A stretch of DNA of 64,000 bases from Planctomycetaceae bacterium (GTDB lineage: Bacteria > Planctomycetota > Planctomycetia > Planctomycetales > Planctomycetaceae), in the NCBI GenBank assembly GCA_017795105.1, contig CP051247.1, positions 2,170,001-2,234,000 on the forward strand, given 5' to 3'. This document shows, piece after piece, positions 50,426 to 58,189 of the stretch (the first letter of the stretch is position 1; every line of letters begins with the position of its first letter). The translations under genes and the position numbers were made by a program. The notes under the pieces are model-generated. The model worked only from the letters and a program-made list of their open reading frames with translations. It was not told where the DNA came from and searched no databases.

Positions 50426-50450
50426 AATCTGGAAAAATTTTTTCCAGATT
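50426..50450. promoter_or_regulatory. Perfect AT-rich palindrome upstream of calpain-RTX gene A
   Basis: AATCTGGAAAAA-t-TTTTTCCAGATT, 89 bases ahead of the start. The corresponding region of copy B (near 52380-52420) resembles it but lacks the second arm. Candidate operator. Confidence 0.4.
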
Positions 50451-50503
50451 CTCTCCGGCCAAAGCGGCCACTCGAAAGCGGCTCATTCTTTCTGGCAAAG
50501 CTA

Positions 50504-50600
50504 AAAGCCGCGGCCGTCGATCACTGGAGTCGCGTTCTCTTCAGCAGGAATGCTTTGCGGCACACAGCAATTCCAGTGATCGACTTGGCCCGCCGCGGCG
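50504..50600 (-). terminator. Long hairpin after calpain-RTX gene B
   Basis: GTCGATCACTGGA (50516-50528) pairs perfectly with TCCAGTGATCGAC (50572-50584), extended by a broken GC-rich outer stem. On the minus strand it is followed by CTTTTAG. It lies just after the copy B stop codon and ahead of copy A. Confidence 0.5.
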
Positions 50601-50616
50601 ACCGAGCGGGTCTGGA

Positions 50617-52296
50617 CTAAACCCGTCCGGCATTCACCCGTCCGGCCAGTCGGAACAACTGAGCCGGGGTAACCTTGATGAAGCCGTCGTTCTTGTTTCC
50701 GTATCCGGAAGCTCCGTCCACACCCCAGGGGTTACGGAGAGTAATCTGGATGACGGTTCCAGCGGAGTTCCGACGGATTCCGGTGACCGTGTACATGTGG
50801 CCGAGCACGATCGAGCCTGACGTCGACTTCTTGGAGTTCCCGTTGAACCCGACTGTCACGGCCTGATCCCGGTTGTAGAGCGAGCCGATGTAGTTCCCCA
50901 GCGACCGCGAATTGCGGAAGCCTCGGAAGCTTCGGTCGACAGCCGACCGGGTCCGGAAGGCGCGGTTGACCTCAACCGACCAGCCCCCTTCGGTACTGGC
51001 GAAGCTGTTCTGGCCCTTGCGGTAGTGAGCCCAGGCCTTCTCGGCGATGGCAACCCACATGCTTCCCTGCAGTCCCAGCTTGGCGTAAGCGGGCGTCGTC
51101 CGTCCCGACTTCACGACCAGCTGATTGTCGACCCGGTAGAACCGGTTGCCGTAACGGACGCCGTAGGTGCCGTCGTTGAAGTCGACAATGTTCTGCCGCA
51201 GAGCGGTCGGGCTGTCGTTGGCGATCGCTCCCAGACCGGCCAGGAAGTAGCAGTTGCCGATACTTCCCTGACGGATATCGGTCACCCGGGGTCCGCGGGA
51301 CGAGAACAGCGGATTGTTCGCGAACCGGCGATAAGTCTCCCCGCGGTTGGCGACTCTCGGATCGGAGATGTTGTCACCGTTCAGCGTTCGGTCAGCACTG
51401 TTCGAGAAGTAGCTCACCTTCTGCACGGCATCAAGACTGCTGTTGCCGTACATCCGGTCGGAACTGCGGCCATTGCGATCGACCCAGACGGCATCGCGGC
51501 CGGAGTCACTCTGGACGTAGTCGAGCACTCCATTGTCGATAGCGATGAGGACATCGTTGCCGGAGCCGCCCCACATCTTGTCGGTTCCACTCCCGCCATT
51601 GATGTGGTCGTTGCCCGACTGGCCAACCAGCTTGTCGTGCCCCGACTCCCCAAGCAGGGTGTCATGGCCGTTCCCACCCCAGGCGGTATCGTTGCCACTT
51701 CCCCCTTCAATGGTGTCGTTCCCATTCTGGCCCATCAGCTTATCATGGCCAGAACCGCCATCGATCCGGTCGTTCCCATTACCGCCCCAGACGGTGTCGT
51801 TGCCGGAGCCCCCTTTTATGAGGTCGTTGCCGTAGCTTCCATTCAGGCGATCGTTCCCACCGTAGCCCTTCAGGGTGTCGTTCCCGGTTCCCCCATTCAG
51901 GTAGTCGGCTCCGTGGTAGCCTTCCAAATAATCGTGTCCGCCGTTTCCGAACGCACGAACCGGCAGGTAGCGGTAGTAGTTCACGAAGCGGTCGTTTCCG
52001 TTTCCTCCCTGAAACTCGACCGTGCTCACTTTGCTTTTGGAGACATTCCACTTGCGTCGCGTGGTCACGTCTTCGATCTGCACCTTGGACCCGTTCTGCC
52101 GCACTTTGACATGCGTCGCCGAGTTGTTGGCTTTGACCACCAGTGTTGACCCGCTCATCCAGAGCTTGGAGACAGACAGCAGCTGACGCGTCTCGAGGGT
52201 TTCTCCCTGACCGTGATAAGTCTTTAAACGCCGCCGGGCGGGCTTAACGAACATCGTTTGCAGGGAACGGCTTACCTTCTTGAAGATCGAAGTCAT
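50617..52296 (-). CDS. RTX-repeat protein with calpain-type cysteine protease domain (copy B)
   Basis: 559 residues, about 75% identical by eye to copy A over the common parts. The N-terminus has LETRQLLSV (34-42). It carries about 14 RTX nonapeptides (residues about 118-250), four more than copy A, accounting for the 36-residue length difference. Several have His or Asn in place of Asp (GSGHDKL, GNGHDTL, GQSGND). The catalytic triad is Cys349 (QGSIGNCYFLAGL), His500 (GHMYTVTGI) and Asn522 (LRNPWG); Cys349 is the only cysteine. It is more basic than copy A. Leader CAAGGGCCAAAGAC precedes the ATG, similar to copy A. Confidence 0.88.
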   Translation of the reverse strand: MTSIFKKVSRSLQTMFVKPARRRLKTYHGQGETLETRQLLSVSKLWMSGSTLVVKANNSATHVKVRQNGSKVQIEDVTTRRKWNVSKSKVSTVEFQGGNGNDRFVNYYRYLPVRAFGNGGHDYLEGYHGADYLNGGTGNDTLKGYGGNDRLNGSYGNDLIKGGSGNDTVWGGNGNDRIDGGSGHDKLMGQNGNDTIEGGSGNDTAWGGNGHDTLLGESGHDKLVGQSGNDHINGGSGTDKMWGGSGNDVLIAIDNGVLDYVQSDSGRDAVWVDRNGRSSDRMYGNSSLDAVQKVSYFSNSADRTLNGDNISDPRVANRGETYRRFANNPLFSSRGPRVTDIRQGSIGNCYFLAGLGAIANDSPTALRQNIVDFNDGTYGVRYGNRFYRVDNQLVVKSGRTTPAYAKLGLQGSMWVAIAEKAWAHYRKGQNSFASTEGGWSVEVNRAFRTRSAVDRSFRGFRNSRSLGNYIGSLYNRDQAVTVGFNGNSKKSTSGSIVLGHMYTVTGIRRNSAGTVIQITLRNPWGVDGASGYGNKNDGFIKVTPAQLFRLAGRVNAGRV

Positions 52297-52664
52297 GTCT
52301 TTGGCCCTTGTGGTGAGAGTAGTCTCCTGTTGGTGAATGAACTTTGAATGCTTGTGAAGCGAAATCCAGAACGCAGCAGTGACACAGTTCTTCCCTCAAT
52401 TCCGGAAAAACCCTGAGTTTCCTCCATTTTCACTCAAGTTTCGGCTCACAATTGAGCGCGATCTGATTGCCCTGACCGAACCCTGGCCGATTTCCGCTCG
52501 CATTGCCTCGATCGGTCGACACCGCCCCCGGACGAAAGGCGGCGGCGATAAATCGCTTACGGATCACGACTTGCGAACACTTCTCATCGTTGCCTCTTCG
52601 ATTGGCGCGCGGTTTGCGGATTCAGTTCTCTCGCGAGGGATCACGAAGAGAGGGAGATACAGCA
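52297..52664. other. Divergent promoter region of copy B and the DUF1571 gene
   Basis: 368 bases. Positions about 52350-52420 resemble the upstream part of copy A (AACGC-GC-GTGACA, then TTCTTCC). No gene is present; the long plus-strand frames here lead into the real DUF1571 start. Confidence 0.5.
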
Positions 52665-53528
52665 ATGAAGACTCGGGGGAAAATGACATTCTGGGCCGCA
52701 CAACTTTTGGTACTGCCGCTTCTCGGGCTGACGCCGGCAGCCGGGCAGGAACAGAGGCAAGAACAGAGCCAGCCAATTCAGGTGGCCGAAGCGCGGATTA
52801 TTCCCGGGAAGGAAGTTACGGTCGGAATGGACCCCCGTAATCCCGCGAACTCTTACGAACTGTTCCGCACCATGCTCGATGATTCTCAACAGGCATTGAA
52901 TGAGATCGACGGCTACTGTGCGAAGCTCGAAAAGCAGGTCCGCATCGACGGCGAACTCCAGGAAGCCGAGGAAATGCTCGTAAAGGTTCGCCACGAGCCC
53001 TTCAGTGTCTATCTGAAATGGGAAGCGGACGGACAGGAAGCACTCTACGTGGAAGGCAAATACGACAACTGCCTTCTGGCCCGGGCAACGCAGGGTTTCG
53101 CGGCTCTGAAAGGTGTCTGGAAGCTGGAGCCGGACAGTCGTAAAGCGATGAAGAACAACCGTTATCCCGTCACTGAACTCGGGATCAAGAAGATGAACGA
53201 GCGGGTGATCGCCTTCTACGACGAGAACTATTCCGAAGCGATGACGTGTGGTCACACGATCAATCAGATCAACGGTCGCCCCGTGATTGTCTTCAATGTC
53301 GCGTTCCCGTCGCCGGAAGAATCGCCCTACTCGACCTGTGAATATCACTTCGATGCAGAGACGAAAATCCTGCAGAGTGCGATCATTTGTGAATGGGACT
53401 ACAAAGGCGAGCCAGCCGGAATCGCGGAGAAGTATGTCTACCGCGACCTGACACTCGACCAGTGCCCGGGCGAAGAGGAATTCGACGCCAACAATCCGGA
53501 ATATTCGCTCGCTATGGACGACGAATAG
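52665..53528 (+). CDS. Exported DUF1571 protein
   Basis: 287 residues from ATG 52665 (GGGAGA about 8 bases ahead). A signal peptide (MTFWAAQLLVLPLLGLTPAAGQ) is followed by a Gln/Glu-rich linker and the DUF1571 domain, with LDDSQQALNEIDGYCAKLEKQVRIDGELQEAEEMLVKVRHEPFSVYLKWEA and GHTINQINGRPVIVF plus a C-terminal SAIICEWDYKG. The family is largely planctomycete and unknown in function; it probably lies in the periplasm. Confidence 0.85.
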   Translation: MKTRGKMTFWAAQLLVLPLLGLTPAAGQEQRQEQSQPIQVAEARIIPGKEVTVGMDPRNPANSYELFRTMLDDSQQALNEIDGYCAKLEKQVRIDGELQEAEEMLVKVRHEPFSVYLKWEADGQEALYVEGKYDNCLLARATQGFAALKGVWKLEPDSRKAMKNNRYPVTELGIKKMNERVIAFYDENYSEAMTCGHTINQINGRPVIVFNVAFPSPEESPYSTCEYHFDAETKILQSAIICEWDYKGEPAGIAEKYVYRDLTLDQCPGEEEFDANNPEYSLAMDDE

Positions 53529-53591
53529 TCGTTGGAACGATCGGTACAGCCCCGATCGTGACTACTGCTGGAGATGAATATCTCCCGACGG

Positions 53592-53625
53592 AAAGCCTGC
53601 TGTCCCAACCAGCAGGCTTTCATTT
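53592..53625. terminator. Intrinsic terminator between DUF1571 gene and purA
   Basis: AAAGCCTGCT-gtcccaacc-AGCAGGCTTT followed by CATTTT; 10-base-pair stem usable in both directions. Confidence 0.75.
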
Positions 53626-53655
53626 TGCGCGGAGCGGACTTCGCCGGACGGCTGG

Positions 53656-54936
53656 CTACTCGAGAATCGTCTGAGCGCGATCCGGGCCGACCGAAACAAT
53701 CTGGACCGGCACGCCGACCAGTTCGGAAACGACATCGACATACTCGCGGGCTTCTGCCGGAAGATCGACCATCTTTCGCACGCCGCAGATATCGGACTGC
53801 CAGCCTTTGAGCGTGCGATAGATCGGCTTGGCAGCTGCCAGGTCGTCGATCTGACTCGGGAAGTCTTCGACCCGCTGCCCGTTGATTTCATAGGCTTCGC
53901 AGATTTTCAGTTCCGGCAGCTTGCTCAGAACGTCCAGCAGCATCACGGCGAGACAGTCGACTCCACTCACGTTGGCTCCGTAGCGGGTCGCCACGGCATC
54001 GAGCCAGCCACAGCGGCGCGGTCGGCCAGTGACCGTTCCGTACTCGTTGCCCTCATCGCGAATGTGCTGACCGACATCGTCGAGCAGTTCGGTCGGGCAC
54101 GGTCCGCCTCCCACGCGAGTGGTGTAGGCTTTCACGATTCCAATCATTCGCGAGATGTGACGTTCCGGAACGCCGGAGCCGGAGTGAATCCCCGCTCCCG
54201 AGCTGTTCGAAGACGTTACAAACGGGAACGTTCCGTGATCGAGATCGAGCAGACTTCCCTGGGCTCCTTCGAACAGCAGTCGTCGTCCGTCTTTCAGCTG
54301 ACGATGCAGGTACGCCGTGGTATCGGTAATGTGCGGCTTCAGCTTCTCCCCGAGTTCCAGATACTGCTCGATGACCTCGTCGGCTTTGAACGGGATGTGC
54401 TCGGGGTCGAGCGAGGACAGCAGGCGATTCTTGAAGTCGATAATCTCGGGCAACTTACTGCGAAGCACATCGGGACGAATCAGTTCGCCCATGCGAATCG
54501 CATGACTGCGGCCCGCTTTTTCGCGGTAGCAGAAGCCGATGCCACGCATAGTCGTGCCGATCGCGGAGGAGCCACTCTGCTTCTCGTAAATCGCTTCTTC
54601 GGCCATATGATACGGGAAGATGACGTGAGCGCGATCGCTGATCAGCAGATCTTCGCCGATCGTCACACCCTGCGATTCGACCCCGGCCATTTCGTTCAGG
54701 AGAGCCGCCGGGTTAATTACGACGCCGGTGGCGATGACCGAAGTCACGCCCGGTCGCAGCACCCCAGCCGGGAGAAGAGACAGTTTGAACGTCTTGCCAT
54801 CGAACTTGACGGTGTGCCCGGCATTGTTGCCACCGAGATACCTTACGACGATTTCGTGCTGATCAGTCAGAAGATCAACAATTTTTCCCTTGGCTTCGTC
54901 GCCCCATTGTAACCCTACGACCGCTGTTGCAGACAC
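53656..54936 (-). CDS. purA: Adenylosuccinate synthetase
   Basis: Joins IMP and aspartate with GTP in AMP synthesis. 426 residues from GTG 54936; GGAAGAG lies just ahead, and the in-frame ATG 24 codons upstream gives a poor N-terminus. Motifs are QWGDEAKGKIVD (P-loop; the usual G-D-E-G is here G-D-E-A), the IMP-site GGNNAGHTV, GTTMRGIGFCYREKA, FEGAQGSLLDLDHGTFPFVTSSN and RPRRCGWLDAVATRYG. Essential cytoplasmic enzyme, no operon partner. Confidence 0.95.
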   Translation of the reverse strand: MSATAVVGLQWGDEAKGKIVDLLTDQHEIVVRYLGGNNAGHTVKFDGKTFKLSLLPAGVLRPGVTSVIATGVVINPAALLNEMAGVESQGVTIGEDLLISDRAHVIFPYHMAEEAIYEKQSGSSAIGTTMRGIGFCYREKAGRSHAIRMGELIRPDVLRSKLPEIIDFKNRLLSSLDPEHIPFKADEVIEQYLELGEKLKPHITDTTAYLHRQLKDGRRLLFEGAQGSLLDLDHGTFPFVTSSNSSGAGIHSGSGVPERHISRMIGIVKAYTTRVGGGPCPTELLDDVGQHIRDEGNEYGTVTGRPRRCGWLDAVATRYGANVSGVDCLAVMLLDVLSKLPELKICEAYEINGQRVEDFPSQIDDLAAAKPIYRTLKGWQSDICGVRKMVDLPAEAREYVDVVSELVGVPVQIVSVGPDRAQTILE

Positions 54937-55151
54937 GAGACTCTTCCGGTTGATATCTAGACGCGCAAAAAACAAAACGCCGGAAAGCATCCGACGTTTC
55001 CCACGCACCAGTGTAGCCAGCCGTTCGGGCAGACTCCAGCGACCGGTCCCGCTGAATCGGCCAGTCGCCTCGATTCGAGTCCTTTCCCCGGAATCCCCGC
55101 CATTTTCCGCCGATTTTCAACCGAATCGCACCGCCGAGCAACGCCTAATGC

Positions 55152-55502
55152 TTACCGTTCGACCGGAACGTCTCGCATAAACACCCAGTAATTTGACTTA
55201 TTAACGGTCACGAGCCGCCAGCCCTCCTTCGCCAGTCGATCGAGGGCCCGCTGGTAATCGGCGACATCGAGATCGGTCCGGGTCGTCCGGGACGTCTCGC
55301 TCGATTTGCGGACCTGAAACATCATCTCGCCGATTTTCTTACGGGCGACTTCGTCCTCTTTGAACATGTCGATCAGCGACATCACCCGGTACTCGGGAAC
55401 GGTCGCGTTCTCAGCCGGCGTCTCGGCGACAGAGTCGGCCATGACCAGGTGAAGCGACCATCCGACCAGGAGAGCCGCGGCCAATGCGAGCGAACGATTC
55501 AT
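55152..55502 (-). CDS. Small exported protein of unknown function
   Basis: 116 residues with a signal peptide (MNRSLALAAALLVGWSLHLVMA, cut after VMA). The mature part (about 95 residues) has a conserved-looking YRVMSLIDMFKEDEVARKKIGEMMFQVR and YQRALDRLAKEGWRLVTVNKSNYWVFMRDVP, the second half resembling DUF4177-like small alpha/beta proteins (WRLVTV...YWVFMR). Lies on the same strand between purA and the next zinc-ribbon gene. Confidence 0.65.
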   Translation of the reverse strand: MNRSLALAAALLVGWSLHLVMADSVAETPAENATVPEYRVMSLIDMFKEDEVARKKIGEMMFQVRKSSETSRTTRTDLDVADYQRALDRLAKEGWRLVTVNKSNYWVFMRDVPVER

Positions 55503-55550
55503 GGGATCTTCTCCGTATTGTCCCGCCGCGACCGCATTGTTTCTCGGGCA

Positions 55551-56450
55551 TCAACCGGGCGGGCTGCCGATGCTGAGAATGATTTTGCGCAGCAACTCCT
55601 CGTGAGCTTTGAAGACTTTCTCCGACTCACAGATCGCCGTCACTTTGAGCTTGTCGTTGCCCCGGGGAACGGTCGCGCGGAATCCATACGCCATGCCGCC
55701 ACCAACGAACCCCCGATTCCCCACGAATCGCGAGATCCGTGAGTTGCCGGCACGAGCCTCGACTTTCTCGGGAGCTTCCTCATCGTAAGATTCCATCTCG
55801 GAAACGAGGTCGGCTTTCATCATCTCGTGAACCTGAGCGATCGGCTCCAGCTCTTCGGGCATTTCTTCGTCCTGGATTGTCCCTCCGCCGGAGGTAATAT
55901 CGCCCAGAGCCGATGCACGGAGATTGGTGCGGATGTTGATGGAGATATCATCCCCCTGGACCCGAATCCACTCCGGTGTTCCCCCGGTGCCGCCGCCGGT
56001 TTCAAACGACCAGTCGGTCGGATACTGCACGGCAAAATTTTTCTGTTCCGAGGTCCCGAACTTCAACGGCAGATTCACTTGCTGAATCTCCGTCGGTCCG
56101 GTGTCGACCTTCACATCGAGCAGACTCAACCCATAGATGATGCCAGTCCAGGCCGCGATAAAGAAGACGATGCCACCGACAATGATAAAGGGCTTATTCG
56201 CGGAGGCTTCCGATTCTTCCGCGGCACTCTTCTTTTTTGTCACCGCATTGGAACCGATCACTTTGGCGGGAAGTTCCCCCCATTCGTCGGCCGGCGCGGG
56301 ACGCTTCGCCCGTTTCTTTGTATTGGCCTCTTCGATCTGAACCACGAACGGTTCACCACATTTCTTGCAGCGAATCTTCGCCCCCTCTTTATCACGATTC
56401 TTCATCGCGAAAGAGGCGCCGCAGTGAGTACACCTGGTCTTGAGCGCCAT
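55551..56450 (-). CDS. Zinc-ribbon membrane protein (MJ0042-like finger)
   Basis: 299 residues from ATG 56450, with GGAAAGAAG ahead. The first 45 residues are a zinc ribbon of the MJ0042 type (CTHCGASFAMKNRDKEGAKIRCKKCGEPFVV). A basic linker and a single transmembrane segment (FIIVGGIVFFIAAWTGIIYGLSLL) follow, then an exported domain of about 190 residues with a beta-rich PTDWSFETGGGTGGTPEWIRV region. The cytoplasmic finger and outer domain suggest a membrane-anchored sensor or assembly factor. Unknown function; planctomycete genomes have many proteins with this N-terminal finger. Confidence 0.75.
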   Translation of the reverse strand: MALKTRCTHCGASFAMKNRDKEGAKIRCKKCGEPFVVQIEEANTKKRAKRPAPADEWGELPAKVIGSNAVTKKKSAAEESEASANKPFIIVGGIVFFIAAWTGIIYGLSLLDVKVDTGPTEIQQVNLPLKFGTSEQKNFAVQYPTDWSFETGGGTGGTPEWIRVQGDDISINIRTNLRASALGDITSGGGTIQDEEMPEELEPIAQVHEMMKADLVSEMESYDEEAPEKVEARAGNSRISRFVGNRGFVGGGMAYGFRATVPRGNDKLKVTAICESEKVFKAHEELLRKIILSIGSPPG

Positions 56451-56659
56451 GGGTGGCTTCTTTCCAAACCAAAGGAATTGATGGGCCCGGCGTTGGTTGC
56501 AGCCGAGAACCGGCTGCCGTGAAACAGCGATCCCAATAATAATCGCTCCGTTAACGCATGTCAGCCTACCGATCTGTTCACGAGAGGATTTTGTCGAGCC
56601 TTCGCCAGCCTCGCCCCGCGTGAGCAAAACTCTTTCCGATCTTTTTTGCGAAAAAGTAA

Positions 56660-56704
56660 TTGACAGATTTCGCAGACGCCGATACCGTACTAGATACCTA
56701 GTAC
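56660..56704 (+). promoter_or_regulatory. Promoter and palindromic operator of the GntR-ABC operon
   Basis: TTGACA (56660-56665) precedes the perfect palindrome GTACTAG-atac-CTAGTAC (56687-56704), which ends 24 bases ahead of the GntR start. The spacing to a -10 is not clear, but the palindrome matches the layout of a YtrA-type autoregulator site. Confidence 0.5.
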
Positions 56705-56728
56705 ACTCAATCGCAGGAATCGCCCGTT

Positions 56729-57118
56729 ATGTTTCCCGTCATTGATCCTCAGAATGGCATCCCGATCTTCGAGCAGGTTTGCCGGCAGGTGAAATTTGCC
56801 ATTGCCGACAAAGCCTATCTTCCCGGCGAACTGCTTCCGTCGGTTCGCGAGATGGCTCAGAAGATGGCCGTGAACCCGAACACTGTCGCCCGCTCCTACG
56901 GCGAGCTGCAGCGGGAAGGAATCATCGAGTCGGTTCGCGGCACCGGAATGCAGATCGCCGCCGATGCCACCCAGCTCTGCCAGAAGGAGCGCAAACGACT
57001 GATCCAGGAACGGATCGCGTCCGTGCTGCAGGAGGCCAAAGCCAGTCAGATTTCACGTGATGATGTGAACCGTTTCATCGAACGCGAGATGAATCGGCTC
57101 TGGAAAAACTCGCAGTAA
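56729..57118 (+). CDS. GntR-family (YtrA subfamily) transcriptional regulator
   Basis: 129 residues, the short YtrA type with only the winged-helix domain and a helical tail. Motifs are GIPIFEQVCRQVKFAIADKAYLPGELLPSVREMAQKMAVNPNTVARSYGELQREGIIESVRGTGMQI (DNA-binding), then a helical dimerisation tail. YtrA regulators normally repress an adjacent ABC transporter operon, which fits the two genes downstream and the palindrome upstream. Confidence 0.9.
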   Translation: MFPVIDPQNGIPIFEQVCRQVKFAIADKAYLPGELLPSVREMAQKMAVNPNTVARSYGELQREGIIESVRGTGMQIAADATQLCQKERKRLIQERIASVLQEAKASQISRDDVNRFIEREMNRLWKNSQ

Positions 57119-57130
57119 TCCCTTGGTGTG

Positions 57131-57150
57131 CCACTGGCTCTTGCCAGTGG
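57131..57150. repeat. CCACTGGC-TCTT-GCCAGTGG hairpin
   Basis: A perfect 8-base-pair stem in the 70-base gap between the GntR and ABC genes; related to 5141-5162. It could attenuate transcription into the ABC genes or simply be a dispersed repeat. Confidence 0.5.
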
Positions 57151-57188
57151 GCGTAACTGTCCGTCAGCGCCCGTCAGGATGCCTCATC

Positions 57189-58136
57189 ATGAGCGACCCC
57201 ATCTTCAGTCTGAACGATGTCACCAAAACATTTCGCAATGTGCACGCTCTGGATCACGTCACCTTTGCCGGGAATCCTGGCGAGGTCGTGGCTCTACTCG
57301 GTGACAACGGAGCCGGTAAAACGACCGCTATCAACCTTCTGCTCGGCTCCCTCAAGCCCGATTCCGGTCAGGCTCATGTCCTCGGCATGAACAGTGCCCG
57401 CCAGTCGCAGGAGATTCGCCAGCAGGTCGGCTTCGTCCCGGATCGCCCCGCATTCTACGACTGGATGACGGTCGATGAACTTGGCTGGTTCGCCTCGGGG
57501 TTCTATGCCTCGGGATATCACGAACGCTATCGCGCTCAAATTACGAAGTTCGATGTCCCGCTCAAGAAGAAGATCCGCACGCTGTCGCGAGGGATGCAGG
57601 CCAAAGTTTCGCTTTCCCTCTCTCTGGCTCACGAACCTCATCTGCTCATTCTCGACGAACCGACCTCCGGTCTCGACCCGCTCATTCGTCGCGAGTTTCT
57701 CGAGAGCATGGTCGATGTCGCGGCTCGCGGGCACGGCGTTCTGCTGGCCAGTCATCAGGTCAGTGAAGTCGAACGCGTCGCTGATGTCGTTGTGATCCTC
57801 ATCAAGGGAAAACTGATCCTCAAAGCGCGACTCGAAGAGCTGAAGTCCTCGGCCTGTGAAGTCGTGCTCGGGACTGGGGCGACTCAGGTCGACCCGCACG
57901 ATCTGCCCGGACGACTCATCCATCGCGAATCGAGCGGACATCAGCAGCAATGGCTGATGCTCGACGCCGATCCGGAACAACTCAAGGCCCGCTTCGATGA
58001 ATACGACGGGCTGAACTATGAACTGCGGCACCCGTCTCTGGAAGAGATTCTGCTGCAGATGCTGAAGTCTTCTCGAGTGGACAAGCAGAACGAAAGCGGG
58101 TCCTCCGCGGAGACGCCGCATCCTTCGGCACCATAG
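57189..58136 (+). CDS. ABC transporter ATP-binding protein
   Basis: 315 residues from ATG 57189 (the upstream frame start at 57123 is in the hairpin leader). Walker A GDNGAGKTTA, Q-loop VGFVPDRPAFYDWMTVDELG, signature LSRGMQAKVSLSLSL and Walker B LLILDEPTSGLDPLIRREFLE then ASHQVSEVERV are in order. The C-terminal 110 residues are an additional domain typical of ABC-2 type exporters. It would energise the permease encoded 53 bases downstream. Confidence 0.92.
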   Translation: MSDPIFSLNDVTKTFRNVHALDHVTFAGNPGEVVALLGDNGAGKTTAINLLLGSLKPDSGQAHVLGMNSARQSQEIRQQVGFVPDRPAFYDWMTVDELGWFASGFYASGYHERYRAQITKFDVPLKKKIRTLSRGMQAKVSLSLSLAHEPHLLILDEPTSGLDPLIRREFLESMVDVAARGHGVLLASHQVSEVERVADVVVILIKGKLILKARLEELKSSACEVVLGTGATQVDPHDLPGRLIHRESSGHQQQWLMLDADPEQLKARFDEYDGLNYELRHPSLEEILLQMLKSSRVDKQNESGSSAETPHPSAP

Positions 58137-58189
58137 CGGTCTGTTTCACGGAAAGTTCCTTCACGTCGATTCGATTCCGAGATCCAATC

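Noticed and set aside
51025..52149. 374-codon plus-strand frame opposite the RTX repeats
   Set aside because: Periodic valine-rich sequence is a direct product of antisense translation of nonapeptide repeats.
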